Positions 33,434 through 42,415 of a DNA stretch of 64,000 bases are shown here, in pieces. Where the stretch lies: positions 682,001 to 746,000 of the forward strand of contig NZ_AP023183.1 in NCBI RefSeq assembly GCF_013426915.1, read 5' to 3'. The notes beneath the pieces were generated by a model. That model saw only the letters and a program-made list of their open reading frames with translations. It was not told the origin of the DNA and ran no database searches. Source of the DNA: Paraburkholderia sp. PGU19 (GTDB lineage: Bacteria; Pseudomonadota; Gammaproteobacteria; Burkholderiales; Burkholderiaceae). Each line of letters starts with the position of its first letter. Within the stretch, counting starts at the first letter, position 1. Position numbers and translations under genes: made by a program.

Positions 33434-34201
33434 TTATTGCCCCAGCACGTTTGAAGATCCGAGCGTTGCGTTATAAGCCGCGCGCTCCTTGTCCAACTGA
33501 ACCTGAAGCGCGGCCTTCGCGGCATTGCGCGACTGATCGTCTGCGGTTTGGGTCGATTTCGCGACGGCGTCGCTCTGCTGCTTCGCGGCCATCATCTGCA
33601 GCATGTCGCTGTTCTGGCTCGCGACGATGTCCAGCAGGTGCGTGGTGAGTTGAGCCGTCGCTTCGGCAGTCGGCGACATGTTCAGCTGGTCCTGAATCTC
33701 CTGCCGGCGCTTTGACAGTGTGCTCACATGCGAGATCACGTCGTTGCCCATCTGGAACAGCTGCTTGGCCGTCTTGTCATTGTTGCTGATGAGGGTGCTC
33801 TGGTCCGCGAACCACTGGCTCGGCGTCTTGCCTGACTGGGTAATAAGCGCCTGTACCTTGGTTGCGTACTCGGCGTTGGACTGCAGGCCACCGTACAGCG
33901 ACTTCAGCGTGTCGGTGTACTTCGTCAGCGTATTGATGTCGTTCGTGATCGAGTTGGCCTGCGCGAGCATGGCCGCCGGATTCAGGTTGGTCGCCTGCTT
34001 CAATTGGTTCAACATCATCTGATACTGGTAGGTAAGGTTTGTGTCCTGATAAACCTCCCCCTTGATCGCGCCCATCGCGGTAAAGGTATTCTGTATGAGG
34101 TTGGTCGGGTCAATGACAGGCAGCGTCGCATCGCTTTGCTGCACAAGGCCGAGGGTCAGGACGGCGGCAGCCGTCACGGTGCGGAGCAGTGTTTTCATCA
34201 T
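33434..34201 (-). CDS. trbJ: TrbJ/VirB5-like pilus-associated protein
   Basis: A 255-aa exported protein. Signal peptide MMKTLLRTVTAAAVLTLGLV, then LPVIDPTNLIQNTFTAM, a classic TrbJ N-terminus. Long coiled helices follow, with QMMLNQLKQATNLNPA, repeated Gln/Asn/Thr-rich segments and QEIQDQLNMSPTAEA. Proteins of this family sit at the pilus tip and assist mating. It starts 42 bases after the VirB4 gene and ends three bases before trbL. Either of the two adjacent ATGs may be used. Confidence 0.82.
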   Translation of the reverse strand: MMKTLLRTVTAAAVLTLGLVQQSDATLPVIDPTNLIQNTFTAMGAIKGEVYQDTNLTYQYQMMLNQLKQATNLNPAAMLAQANSITNDINTLTKYTDTLKSLYGGLQSNAEYATKVQALITQSGKTPSQWFADQSTLISNNDKTAKQLFQMGNDVISHVSTLSKRRQEIQDQLNMSPTAEATAQLTTHLLDIVASQNSDMLQMMAAKQQSDAVAKSTQTADDQSRNAAKAALQVQLDKERAAYNATLGSSNVLGQ

Positions 34202-34243
34202 GGTGAGGATTTCCAGGAGTAAGACTGACGTTATGAACCGCGG

Positions 34244-36706
34244 TCAGGCGTTTGCGAGCACATCGCGCACGTATTCGTCCTGCCAGTTGTCGACGCCCGA
34301 CTTCACATGCTTGTCGAGAATTGCCTGCGCGCGACCATCGGAGCGTAGATAGGCAAGCGATTCCTTCGGAAAGGTTGCCTGCAGCATGCGAGTCTGCGTC
34401 GACGTCACCCACAGGTAATCGCGGTTTGGCACTGCGTTCGAAATCATCCGGATCTGGTGTTCGGTCAGGCCAAAAATGTCCCGGTACAACGCCTGGTTGT
34501 TGATTGCGTCGCTGTTAGGCAGATAGATGATGTTCGGGATGTTCTCCTTCATGATTTCGAAGTTCGCCACGCGCGCCAGCTGGCCCAGCGATTGCGTCGC
34601 CATCAGCAGGGCAGCGTTGAGCTTCCGGATGGTCACAGCCCAGATTTCGAGTCGTGCGTAGAATTTCGGATAGGTGAAGAAGAACCCGGCCTCCTCGATT
34701 TCGATCACGGTGTAGCGCTTGCCGTCGAGAATCTGCGCGATCCGGTAGAACGCGTAGTCCATGAATAGCGCTGCCGCCACCGGGAAATTCTGGAAAAGGT
34801 CGCCCATCTCGATCGACAGGTCATCGGAGAGAGAAAATCCGTCTTCCACGTGATCGAAGAATCGGCCGTTTTTCTGACCCTCGGTCCAGACCGCAAGGCG
34901 GTCGCGAAGCTCGTCGGGCAACAGCGTAATCAGGCCGGTCAACCGCCACTTCTCGCGTCCATAGGCTTTCGCCAGCGTACGGATGCGCTCGAAGATGATC
35001 GTTTCCTGCTGCGGAGTGCAGGTGAAGTCCTCGCCCTCGATGACGAGCTTCACCCACTCGGCCACGTACGGCCAGTGCTTTTCGTCGCCGATCAGCGAGA
35101 GCGGGTTGACCGACGTCGCCGCCTCAAACCGGCCCGTCGCGTCGATGAAGCGACCGCCGCCGAGCAGCGTCGGGATGCGCGTCGAGCGGTCCTTGTCGAA
35201 GCGGATGCGGCGCGCGCCGTGCCGACCCGTTTGCGACATCAGATAATTGAGCAACACGGATTTACCAGCGCCGATGGGACCAACGACCAGCGTGTGCGCC
35301 TTGCCGCCCGGGTGATGCAGGTCGACGTTCTGCAGTGTGCGATGGCGCGTCGGCAGGCAGGTGAGCGGCCCGGTCTTTTTGCCGGACTGCTGCGTCAGCC
35401 ACTCGTTGACGGTCGAGCCCTCGCCGACGCTGCACAGCGGCGCAATGTCGGAGACGGCCGGGGTTTCAACGAACTGCAGGCGCTTTTGCTGATCCCAGCG
35501 CCCGGGCAGAGTCGAACACCATGCAGCAAACAGATTGTCTTTTTCCACGATGACGCCGAATCCGGCGTTGCCGATGACGCCGACGACCTGTCGTGTGGCG
35601 TCTTCGCATTCCTCGGGCGTGTTGCCGTAGACGATGACCGAGATGTTTGCAAACCCGTACTGCTGGCCTTCGGCCTCCAGCTTCGCAAGTGCCTCGCTGG
35701 CCTCTTTTGCAAGCTGCTCGCGGCCTTCGTCGTTCTTCTGCTCTTCCTTTGTCGCCCACTGCTTGAGGATCGCTATTGGGTTGAACGCGGCGGCCTTGTA
35801 GAAGCCGCGGATCTTCCGGATATATGCGCTCGCGCGCGAGGTATCGAGAAAGCGGAACATGACGCACACGTCGAGCTCGGCATCAACCTGTGAGAGCACA
35901 TCGAGCGCCGCTTCCTGGAAGCCCATCCACTCTTTCACACCAATGATTCGCGCGTACACCTTGCCGTGTGCCGACTCAAACATCAGTTGCTCGGCGCCGA
36001 TCGTGACCTGTGTTTCGGTCAGATGGGTGTCGAGCATCGTGACCGGGTAGCGCACGCGGCGCTTGGGGGTGCTCGGATTTGCACGCTGATGCAGGAATGA
36101 CAGCGCGTTCTGAAGTTGCAGCCGCTTCATTTTCAGACGCGTGACGCCGCCGGTGAACCCGTCAATGACGGCCTCAAACCGCTTGATCTCGTTCTGCAGT
36201 TTTGTGAGGTCAAAAACGAAGGCGCTGCGGGCAAGCACCATATCCTTCGCGGCCTCAAAAAGCGCGACGAAAACGTTTTTGCCCCCGACCGTCATGTGAT
36301 AGCCGATCTTGTCGAAGATGCGCGACAAACCGGTTTCCGGCGTGAACGCGAGCGCGAGCGAATGGGAGTTGCGGAAATACTTCCCGCTCCCAATGTTCGC
36401 CTGGTTGATGGCGTCGATGCGCGCGTCTGCCTCGGCGACGAAGTTACCTTCGACTCCGCCCTTCACGCGCCGGTGCGAAACGCGCCACCATGCGGTGACC
36501 CGGTGATCGAAATTCCGGCATGCGTGATCAAGGTTGTCGCGCGCGGCCGTAATGTCGCCGGGGTTCGGCGTATCTGCGTCGATGCCGTCGAACTCGAACA
36601 CGGTGACGAGCGAACCATCCTTGTCCAGTATTAGCTCGGGCGTGACAAGCGTCATCCACGGCGCAACTTCCTGCACCGCGCGCTTCGTGAATGGCATTCT
36701 TAACAT
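34244..36706 (-). CDS. trbE: TrbE/VirB4 conjugation ATPase
   Basis: An 820-aa VirB4-family ATPase that energises pilus assembly and substrate transport. N-terminal region with FTKRAVQEVAPWMTLVTPEL, middle domain, then Walker A VVGPIGAGKSVLLNYL, the Walker B-like TVIEIEEAGFFFTYP and the C-terminal motif TQSLGQLARVANFEIMKENI. Length is normal. Walker B has Glu-Glu where Asp-Glu is common. Overlaps trbD by seven bases, so transcription and translation are coupled. Confidence 0.9.
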   Translation of the reverse strand: MLRMPFTKRAVQEVAPWMTLVTPELILDKDGSLVTVFEFDGIDADTPNPGDITAARDNLDHACRNFDHRVTAWWRVSHRRVKGGVEGNFVAEADARIDAINQANIGSGKYFRNSHSLALAFTPETGLSRIFDKIGYHMTVGGKNVFVALFEAAKDMVLARSAFVFDLTKLQNEIKRFEAVIDGFTGGVTRLKMKRLQLQNALSFLHQRANPSTPKRRVRYPVTMLDTHLTETQVTIGAEQLMFESAHGKVYARIIGVKEWMGFQEAALDVLSQVDAELDVCVMFRFLDTSRASAYIRKIRGFYKAAAFNPIAILKQWATKEEQKNDEGREQLAKEASEALAKLEAEGQQYGFANISVIVYGNTPEECEDATRQVVGVIGNAGFGVIVEKDNLFAAWCSTLPGRWDQQKRLQFVETPAVSDIAPLCSVGEGSTVNEWLTQQSGKKTGPLTCLPTRHRTLQNVDLHHPGGKAHTLVVGPIGAGKSVLLNYLMSQTGRHGARRIRFDKDRSTRIPTLLGGGRFIDATGRFEAATSVNPLSLIGDEKHWPYVAEWVKLVIEGEDFTCTPQQETIIFERIRTLAKAYGREKWRLTGLITLLPDELRDRLAVWTEGQKNGRFFDHVEDGFSLSDDLSIEMGDLFQNFPVAAALFMDYAFYRIAQILDGKRYTVIEIEEAGFFFTYPKFYARLEIWAVTIRKLNAALLMATQSLGQLARVANFEIMKENIPNIIYLPNSDAINNQALYRDIFGLTEHQIRMISNAVPNRDYLWVTSTQTRMLQATFPKESLAYLRSDGRAQAILDKHVKSGVDNWQDEYVRDVLANA

Positions 36707-37008
36707 GGGAGATCCTGATCAAACCCGTAGGGGCGCTTGAAACGTGCGCTGAACTTGCCGTGAGGCTCGGGCGCGTAGACATCGGGATAGCGGTTGTAGA
36801 TGAGCATGACGAGCCGCCACCACGGGTCTTTTGAGCTTCGCCACCGCAGGTAGAAGTGCACAACGACGCCCAGCACCAGGAACGACGGCGTCCAGCTCGT
36901 GTAGGTAAGCAGCGCCGTGAGGGTGCCGTTCAGGATCGCCAGCATCCGGTCCGCCCCGCCCATCTGGCGCGGCAGCGAGAGCCCGCGGCTGACCTTGTGC
37001 TGGCGCAT
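36700..37008 (-). CDS. trbD: TrbD/VirB3-like inner-membrane protein
   Basis: A 102-aa protein with MRQHKVSRGLSLPRQMGGAD, one hydrophobic hairpin (LNGTLTALLTYTSWTPSFLV then LGVVVHFYLRWRS) and a basic/aromatic C-terminus ending GFDQDLPC. This is the shape of VirB3/TrbD, which works with VirB4 in the inner membrane. It lies between trbC and trbE in the usual order. Confidence 0.8.
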   Translation of the reverse strand: MRQHKVSRGLSLPRQMGGADRMLAILNGTLTALLTYTSWTPSFLVLGVVVHFYLRWRSSKDPWWRLVMLIYNRYPDVYAPEPHGKFSARFKRPYGFDQDLPC

Positions 37009-37009
37009 A

Positions 37010-37366
37010 TCAGCAGGCGACTGTCATGTGGAAATGATCGCGCATGATCGGCACCGCGACCGAGGCGATACCCAGACCGACCAGCACGACCGAGAACGTC
37101 TTAGCGATGTTGCTTTCCGAATTTGCAACGGCAACGCCGCCGATCACGATCAGGATGATGCCGATGCCGTACAGGTACGGACCGCTGATAAGGTTACTGA
37201 TCGTGCAGATGATGTCGGTCAGGCCAGTAAGCGACGAATAGTCGCCCGTAGCAGCCATCGCTGCAGCCGACGCCACGCTCAGCAGCGCGCCGACAATCAT
37301 CGGCTTACCCGGTCGCAGCTTCTTCCCCACCGCGGCAGCCGTACTGAAAAACCTTCCTTGCTTCAT
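37010..37366 (-). CDS. trbC: TrbC/VirB2-like conjugative pilin
   Basis: A 118-aa prepilin with a long signal (GKPMIVGALLSVASAAAMAA) and two hydrophobic segments, IICTISNLISGPYLYGIGII and FSVVLVGLGIASVAVPIM. The G-rich, hydrophobic hairpin structure fits pilins that polymerise into the mating pilus. Starts 15 bases after trbB and ends one base before trbD. Confidence 0.82.
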   Translation of the reverse strand: MKQGRFFSTAAAVGKKLRPGKPMIVGALLSVASAAAMAATGDYSSLTGLTDIICTISNLISGPYLYGIGIILIVIGGVAVANSESNIAKTFSVVLVGLGIASVAVPIMRDHFHMTVAC

Positions 37367-37381
37367 TTTTTGATGCTCCCG

Positions 37382-38431
37382 TTAAAAAACCCGTCGTAGG
37401 TCATAGTCGTTGTTGCGAAAGCCCCCGATTTCGAGGATTTCGGAGACGTGCCGCATCTCGCCCGTGCGTTTGAAATGCACCACGTAGTTGAAACAGTCGG
37501 CGATGTTTTTCCGCATATCGTCGAGTTCCCAGCGAGAACCTGTCGGTATGCCGAGCATCGCGAGGCTCTCAAGGCGGCTCAGCGCAGTGCGCGCGTTGTT
37601 GGCGTGAAGCGACGCGAGGCCGCCGTCGTGGCCCGTATTGAGTGCCTGGAGCAGGTCGTAACCTTCACCACCGCGGACTTCACCAACGATGATCCGGTCC
37701 GGTCTGAACCGCAGACACAGCGCGACAAGCAGCTGCGTCGTGACGTTCGTATCGGCGTTGGACAGGAGGCGCACACGGTTCGGAACCTGGACCTTCAGTT
37801 CCATCGTGTCCTCGATGGTGATCACGCGCTGGTCTTCGGGAATGACGCCAACAAGTGCGTTAAGGAACGTGGTCTTGCCCGCGGACGTTCCGCCGGCAAC
37901 GAGAATGTTTTTCCGCGACTGCACGAGCGCCTTCAGCGCGCGCATGAGCGCTTCATCCTCAATGCCATCCTCGAAATGAATGGCTTCCGCTTCCGCTGGG
38001 CGCGCATTTGCCGCAGAGAACGCGCCCATGCTGACGTAGTCGTCGAGCGTCATCTTCGACTCGCGGTGCTTACGGATGCTGAGCGCGTGCCCGTCGATGG
38101 CGGTCGGATTCATAACCGCAGCAATACGCAGGTTCTTGTGACCGGCGTTGATGATTCCCTTGTCACTTCCCGCGTGTGCCGACTTGTCCACCGATGACGC
38201 GAGCGAATGAATCGCACCTTCAAGGTGCTCCGGGCGCAGGTCCACATTGACGCGGGACATCACGCCGCGATGCTCGATCCACACGTTGCGATGATCGTTG
38301 ACCATGATTTCCGCGAGATCGGGCGCTTCGAGCAGTTCCTTAAGCGGGTTCAACGCCTCGAAGAACATCGCGACGGCTTCCGCTTTTAGCGGCTGAAGCT
38401 TCAGCAACGGATTGTCGTTAGGGTCTTGCAT
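37382..38431 (-). CDS. trbB: TrbB/VirB11 secretion ATPase
   Basis: A 349-aa hexameric traffic ATPase. N-terminal domain with LAEIMVNDHRNVWIEHRG, Walker A NILVAGGTSAGKTTFLNALV, the Asp box ITIEDTMELKV, Walker B-like RPDRIIVGEVRGGEGYDLLQ and the His box HDGGLASLHAN. It cycles between VirB4 and the channel to power pilus dynamics and DNA export. It heads the leftward trb operon; its upstream region holds a TAACGCGTTA palindrome. Confidence 0.92.
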   Translation of the reverse strand: MQDPNDNPLLKLQPLKAEAVAMFFEALNPLKELLEAPDLAEIMVNDHRNVWIEHRGVMSRVNVDLRPEHLEGAIHSLASSVDKSAHAGSDKGIINAGHKNLRIAAVMNPTAIDGHALSIRKHRESKMTLDDYVSMGAFSAANARPAEAEAIHFEDGIEDEALMRALKALVQSRKNILVAGGTSAGKTTFLNALVGVIPEDQRVITIEDTMELKVQVPNRVRLLSNADTNVTTQLLVALCLRFRPDRIIVGEVRGGEGYDLLQALNTGHDGGLASLHANNARTALSRLESLAMLGIPTGSRWELDDMRKNIADCFNYVVHFKRTGEMRHVSEILEIGGFRNNDYDLRRVF

Positions 38432-38712
38432 GCGCGGCTTTGCGGGCGGTCTAACATGCGACTATTGTTCTCGCTGGCCCCGCTCGGCAGGCTCCAAAAG
38501 GGGCACGAAATCACGCGGCTTTCACGTTGCGCGGTGATCACACGCGGCCATGATGTTCGTCGTTGGCTACCCAGGGCTCGACTCCACGCGCGGCGTCGCC
38601 GTGTAACGCGTTACGGATCAAAACCCGGAAAGCCCCCCGAAAACGTATAGCTTTCCGCCACACTGTCGCGAAATCTGGGGGTCCGGATGGCGCGGGTAGC
38701 GCGGCGCGGACG
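38432..38712 (-). promoter_or_regulatory. upstream region of the trb operon
   Basis: Starts at the trbB start and runs to the terminator of the VWA gene. It contains the palindrome GTAACGCGTTAC at 38603-38614, about 170 bases before ATG 38431. A twin core TAACGCGTTA occurs at 60520-60529 in another divergent region. It may be an operator for a plasmid regulator that controls transfer. No other coding signal is seen. Confidence 0.45.
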
Positions 38713-38738
38713 AAAAAAAACCCGGCACGAGGCCGGGT
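38713..38738 (-). terminator. intrinsic terminator after the VWA gene
   Basis: Leftward CCCGGC-CTCGT-GCCGGG then eight T. Nearly identical copies at 42373-42399 and 55640-55663. Confidence 0.8.
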
Positions 38739-38762
38739 TGGGGTTAAGAGAATTGGAGTCGA

Positions 38763-40085
38763 TCAGCAGATAACTTCGACCGTCTCACCGAATGGCGCTT
38801 TGCGTGCCCGCGTAAGCGGTGTTGTCGACGCCCACAGCACCGGGTAATGCGGTGCCGACGCCGGAAAAGCACCAACCATGTCCGTCAGATAGACGAGAAA
38901 GGCCGGATTCATTCCGTCGGCTGCCACGCGGTTGAACGGATCAGTGAATGCCGTACCGCCTCCACCGCGCACAGGCTTGATCTCCGGCGAGTCGCCACGC
39001 TCGAAAATCTGCACCTGCGTCACGCGCACATCGCAGTCCATCACGATCAACCGCGCTGGCTTGAGCGTATGGAACACCGAAAGGATCTCGGCATCGAACT
39101 GCGCCTGCGTCTCGTCAAACACCGAACCGCTCGAGTCGCGCACGAACACCGCATCACCAACGGCCGGCGTGTTCAAAGAGGGCAGGTAGAACCCCAGATG
39201 CAGGTATCGGCGGTTCGGCTGGGCGAAGCTGTAGTCCGTCGGCGATGACTGTTGCGCGAAGCGGTGAAGCACCGCGCGCCAGTCAACAACGGGCCGAACT
39301 GCCTCGCCAGCCATCGCCTGCAGGTCGCCCGGCAGCTTGCCGCGCATCTGCGCCGCTTTTGCGGCCTGCACGACAGCTACCTTCCACTCGGCTTCCTTCA
39401 CAGGCTTGTCAGTCCCCGAGTACTGGCGGACCTCACCGCACGATGAACCAGCAGACGTCTCTGGATCACCCTGCCCACCACCGGCCTGCGACTGCGGGTT
39501 CGGATTGCCACCCTTGCCATTGGGCTTGTCATCAGCCTTGCTGCCACCTTTTGCATCCGGCGCTGACGACTGGCCATCCTGCTTGGGCTGCTGCTGTTGC
39601 GACTGCTGATCGGACTTAGGTTTAGGCTGCTGCTCAGGTTTGGGCTGTTTCTGGTTTGCCTCCTGAGTCAGTGCGCCATAAATCTCTTCGACCGACTTTC
39701 CAGCAAAGCGTGCGTCATGCAGCGCTCCCTTCGGCAACACGAAATCCGACGAAGTGAGAATCGGAGAGATCGCGTATTGGCTTGAGTCACTCCATCGCCC
39801 GCTCTCTCGCGCACCCTGACGCCAGCAATGACCGTTGGCCACCTGCATGACTTTCAGCGCCAGCACGCCCCGCAGTTCCAGGTCGCTCAGCCTGTCGACA
39901 TATTCGGGGTTGTAGCCCAACGATTCCCCGTCTACCCAGCATTCCTTCGTTGACCGGTCCTCAACCATCTTCAGGCGCAGTGCGAGCGACCCGAAAAACG
40001 GTTGGGACAGAACAAGCTCAGTGCGCTGTCTGGCAATGCGCGGATGGACCGCGCCATTGCCAGCTACCGTCACGGTGCGATCCAT
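38763..40085 (-). CDS. DUF2201 metallopeptidase-like / VWA-domain protein
   Basis: A 440-aa protein starting MDRTVTVAGNGAVHPRIARQ, with GGGGG nine bases upstream of ATG 40085. The N-terminal domain (TELVLSQPFFGSLALRLKMV, then YNPEYVDRLSDLELRGVLAL) resembles DUF2201_N; the usual HExxH is not evident. A long Gln/Lys/Pro-rich linker follows. The C-terminal VWA-like domain has FVRDSSGSV (MIDAS-like DxSxS), IVMDCDVRV and VRGGGGTAFTDPFNRV. These proteins work with MoxR-type AAA ATPases as metal-insertion or remodelling chaperones. Encoded with DUF3150 and MoxR genes here. Confidence 0.78.
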   Translation of the reverse strand: MDRTVTVAGNGAVHPRIARQRTELVLSQPFFGSLALRLKMVEDRSTKECWVDGESLGYNPEYVDRLSDLELRGVLALKVMQVANGHCWRQGARESGRWSDSSQYAISPILTSSDFVLPKGALHDARFAGKSVEEIYGALTQEANQKQPKPEQQPKPKSDQQSQQQQPKQDGQSSAPDAKGGSKADDKPNGKGGNPNPQSQAGGGQGDPETSAGSSCGEVRQYSGTDKPVKEAEWKVAVVQAAKAAQMRGKLPGDLQAMAGEAVRPVVDWRAVLHRFAQQSSPTDYSFAQPNRRYLHLGFYLPSLNTPAVGDAVFVRDSSGSVFDETQAQFDAEILSVFHTLKPARLIVMDCDVRVTQVQIFERGDSPEIKPVRGGGGTAFTDPFNRVAADGMNPAFLVYLTDMVGAFPASAPHYPVLWASTTPLTRARKAPFGETVEVIC

Positions 40086-40095
40086 GAGCGCCCCC

Positions 40096-41007
40096 TTAAG
40101 CAACGAGGCGCAATTGCGCGCTCTGGTCCGCGGGCTCGATCTCCGTTGCCGGCGTCATGCCCATGAACGCGGCCATCAGCCCTTCGATCTCCTGTGCCTT
40201 GCTGGCCACCTGGGAACGCAGGACATTCGACTCCTTCAGGTCCGCGCCCGTGTGAACGGCGAGATGCGTCTTCGCCTGATCGAGGATGTGCGTGAGCTTC
40301 GGATCGTTAGAGAAGTTGAGCTTCGGCAACAACGCGCAAAGATCGCGCACGTTGTTGGCCACGTCCAGACGCACGTTGCCCGTCGCATACAGCCGCGACG
40401 CCATCTGCGAAACGGCCGCATACATCCGTTCGACGAGATCCTCGTTCGCGGTCGCGATCGACGCCAGCACATGCTCATCGAGTTCGCTTTTCAGCGTCGT
40501 CAGCACGTCTGCAGGCAGGTCGACGCCGAACTGGCTGGCGTCAGGAAACGGCAGTACCGCCATCTTGACGCCGAACTTGGAGGACAGTTCCGCGAGGGTC
40601 GGATAATCCGCCTCGTTGAACAGGCCGTTCAATTCCGAACGGGCGCGCTCCTTCAGGTCCAGGTAGTCGGTGAGAAACACGGATACCGCCAGATCGAACT
40701 CGTCTTTCAGCGAGCGCATCCGGTCAGCGAATTCCATGTAGATCATCGTCGGCAGCAGCCGCACGCCAAGCTGGTCGTACTTCAACGAGTGATCGTAGAA
40801 GTATTTCCGGATGCGGCCGGCGAGCGTCACCACCTCCTGAAAACTGGGGGAGTTTTCGGGCAGCAGGCGCTTGTTGAATCTGCCGATGCCCTTTGCATGG
40901 TGCTTGTTTTCGACCTCTTCGGTGGCCTTGCCGTCGAATCGACGGGCAACCCACGTGGAGATCGTGACCGAGCACAGCATGACTTTCGACTGGATATTGG
41001 TGTTCAT
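40096..41007 (-). CDS. DUF3150-family protein
   Basis: A 303-aa soluble helical protein beginning [20 protein letters not shown] with [20 protein letters not shown], the normal start of DUF3150. Followed by [20 protein letters not shown] and [21 protein letters not shown]3150 genes usually lie between MoxR-type and VWA-type genes on plasmids and phages, as here. Function unknown. It precedes the VWA gene by ten bases. A strong terminator hairpin separates it from the MoxR gene. Confidence 0.8.
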   Translation of the reverse strand: MNTNIQSKVMLCSVTISTWVARRFDGKATEEVENKHHAKGIGRFNKRLLPENSPSFQEVVTLAGRIRKYFYDHSLKYDQLGVRLLPTMIYMEFADRMRSLKDEFDLAVSVFLTDYLDLKERARSELNGLFNEADYPTLAELSSKFGVKMAVLPFPDASQFGVDLPADVLTTLKSELDEHVLASIATANEDLVERMYAAVSQMASRLYATGNVRLDVANNVRDLCALLPKLNFSNDPKLTHILDQAKTHLAVHTGADLKESNVLRSQVASKAQEIEGLMAAFMGMTPATEIEPADQSAQLRLVA

Positions 41008-41042
41008 GAAAAAACTCCGTATAGAAAATGAATGGATGAGGC

Positions 41043-41084
41043 GAAAAAAATGGCCCTGCGCGTCCTCGCGGACGCGGCAGAGCC
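41043..41084 (-). terminator. terminator-like hairpin between MoxR and DUF3150 genes
   Basis: Leftward GGCTCTGCCGCGTCC..GGACGCGCAGGGCC followed by seven T. Strong, yet inside a functionally linked gene trio. Confidence 0.7.
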
Positions 41085-41126
41085 ATGAGTGATGAAGCTG
41101 GGAAAGAAGTGGAATGGAAAGGCTGA

Positions 41127-42152
41127 TCAGCCGCCCTTGATGATTGCGCCGATCTCGCCGCCCTGCGCCCTGATGAAGGCGTAGGAGTTGGCGATTTCCG
41201 GCGTGCGCTCCAATGCGTCACGCACGAGTAGCGCCGCGAATTCGCGGTGGCCCGCTTCGATCATGCGTTCCGTATAGGTCACGACTCGATCGAAGTTGGC
41301 TTCCGTCGCGCGAGCAGCCAGAGCAGTTGCGATTGCGTAAAGCGTCGACGGCGTCTGGGGGATCATCGCCTTGTCGGGCGTCGCCAGAAGCGCATCGGGG
41401 TTAGGCAGTTCGCGGTAGATCTGCAGGAAGCTGACAAGCTCCGTTGCAGCGCCCTCGCCCACCGATCCCGCATGCGAGATGTGCTCCAGGTGTTTCGGCA
41501 CCACGCCCATCGCCTTCGCGACGAACCCCCAGCTGCGGGGACTCGGCGTGTTTTCGATATCGCGTGACGTCTTCTGCACCGAGAGCAGGTCCGGACGGAA
41601 TCGCAGAAACGCGATCAGTTCGGGCGGCACATTGTTACGCACAGCCCACTTCGTCCAGCCGTCGATCGTCGCTTCCAGCTCGACCACCGTTGCGAAGCGG
41701 GAAATGACGGGATCAAGAATCCCCGTCACCCCCGCGTTATCGGTCCGGCGGTTTGTCGCCGCAAGAAACGTAACGTGCGGCGGCAAGACGTGCTCGCCGA
41801 TACGGCGGGCAAGCAGAAGTTGCATCTTGGCCGCCTGAACGGCGGGCGAAGCCTGCCCCAGATCGTCCAGAAACCAGATGAGCGGACGTCTCGCCTTCAT
41901 CGCGCGTTCGAGATCACCGAACGGCAGGAACTTCGCGTTCAAGCCGTCTGGCGCCGGAAACGGCAACCCTTTCGAGTCCGTCGGATCTTCAACGACGGGA
42001 TGGCTGATGAGCAGTTCGTGATCGGTTGCGTGCGCGACCTGTTCGACGATATCGCTCTTGCCGATACCGGGGCGCCCGGTGATTAGCACCGGCAAACGCT
42101 TCGGGACGTACAGCGAGAGCAGTTCGGTCAGTTGTGCGGGCGTAACTTTCAT
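41127..42152 (-). CDS. MoxR-type AAA ATPase
   Basis: A 341-aa AAA protein. Walker A VLITGRPGIGKSDIVEQ at about 22-38, Walker B PLIWFLDDLGQASPAVQAAK, sensor-1 FLAATNRR and a following ILDPVISRF arginine region. It resembles MoxR/AAA_5 ATPases that act with VWA-domain partners. The DUF3150 and VWA genes just downstream support one chaperone system. The gene is headed by both the GCATCGA module and a switch-like leader, with an SD-covering 7-bp hairpin. Confidence 0.85.
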   Translation of the reverse strand: MKVTPAQLTELLSLYVPKRLPVLITGRPGIGKSDIVEQVAHATDHELLISHPVVEDPTDSKGLPFPAPDGLNAKFLPFGDLERAMKARRPLIWFLDDLGQASPAVQAAKMQLLLARRIGEHVLPPHVTFLAATNRRTDNAGVTGILDPVISRFATVVELEATIDGWTKWAVRNNVPPELIAFLRFRPDLLSVQKTSRDIENTPSPRSWGFVAKAMGVVPKHLEHISHAGSVGEGAATELVSFLQIYRELPNPDALLATPDKAMIPQTPSTLYAIATALAARATEANFDRVVTYTERMIEAGHREFAALLVRDALERTPEIANSYAFIRAQGGEIGAIIKGG

Positions 42153-42279
42153 GATGGCTTTCCTGAAAAAGAGAAAGCCCCGAAAGGACTACGCCCGTAG
42201 GGACGTGGTCCCTGTGGGGCGATAAAAGAATGCCGACGAGTCGGCGAGGTCGATGCGTCAGTGACGCGGGAGATGACCC
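42153..42279 (-). promoter_or_regulatory. MoxR operon leader (H1 module plus switch-like element h)
   Basis: H1 module GCGTC-ACT-GACGC with ATCGACC (42255-42267), a GCCGAC..GTCGGC hairpin followed by TTCTTTT, then element h (42176-42225) with CCC/GGG strands. Last, GGCTTTC...GAAAGCC hides the ribosome binding region before ATG 42152. Confidence 0.58.
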
Positions 42280-42372
42280 AGTGTAGGCAGCGTGGGGACG
42301 GCGATAAGCCAGAATCGTCGCTTTTTTGTACCGCCTTAGACGGACGCAAGGCCGGATTGCATAGCGGACAGG

Positions 42373-42399
42373 CAAAAAAAACCCGGCGCGAGGCCGGGT
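42373..42399 (-). terminator. intrinsic terminator after the 42416-43750 gene
   Basis: Leftward CCCGGC-CTCGC-GCCGGG then eight T, about 15 bases past the stop. Confidence 0.8.
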
Positions 42400-42415
42400 G
42401 TATTCAAGGGAATGG

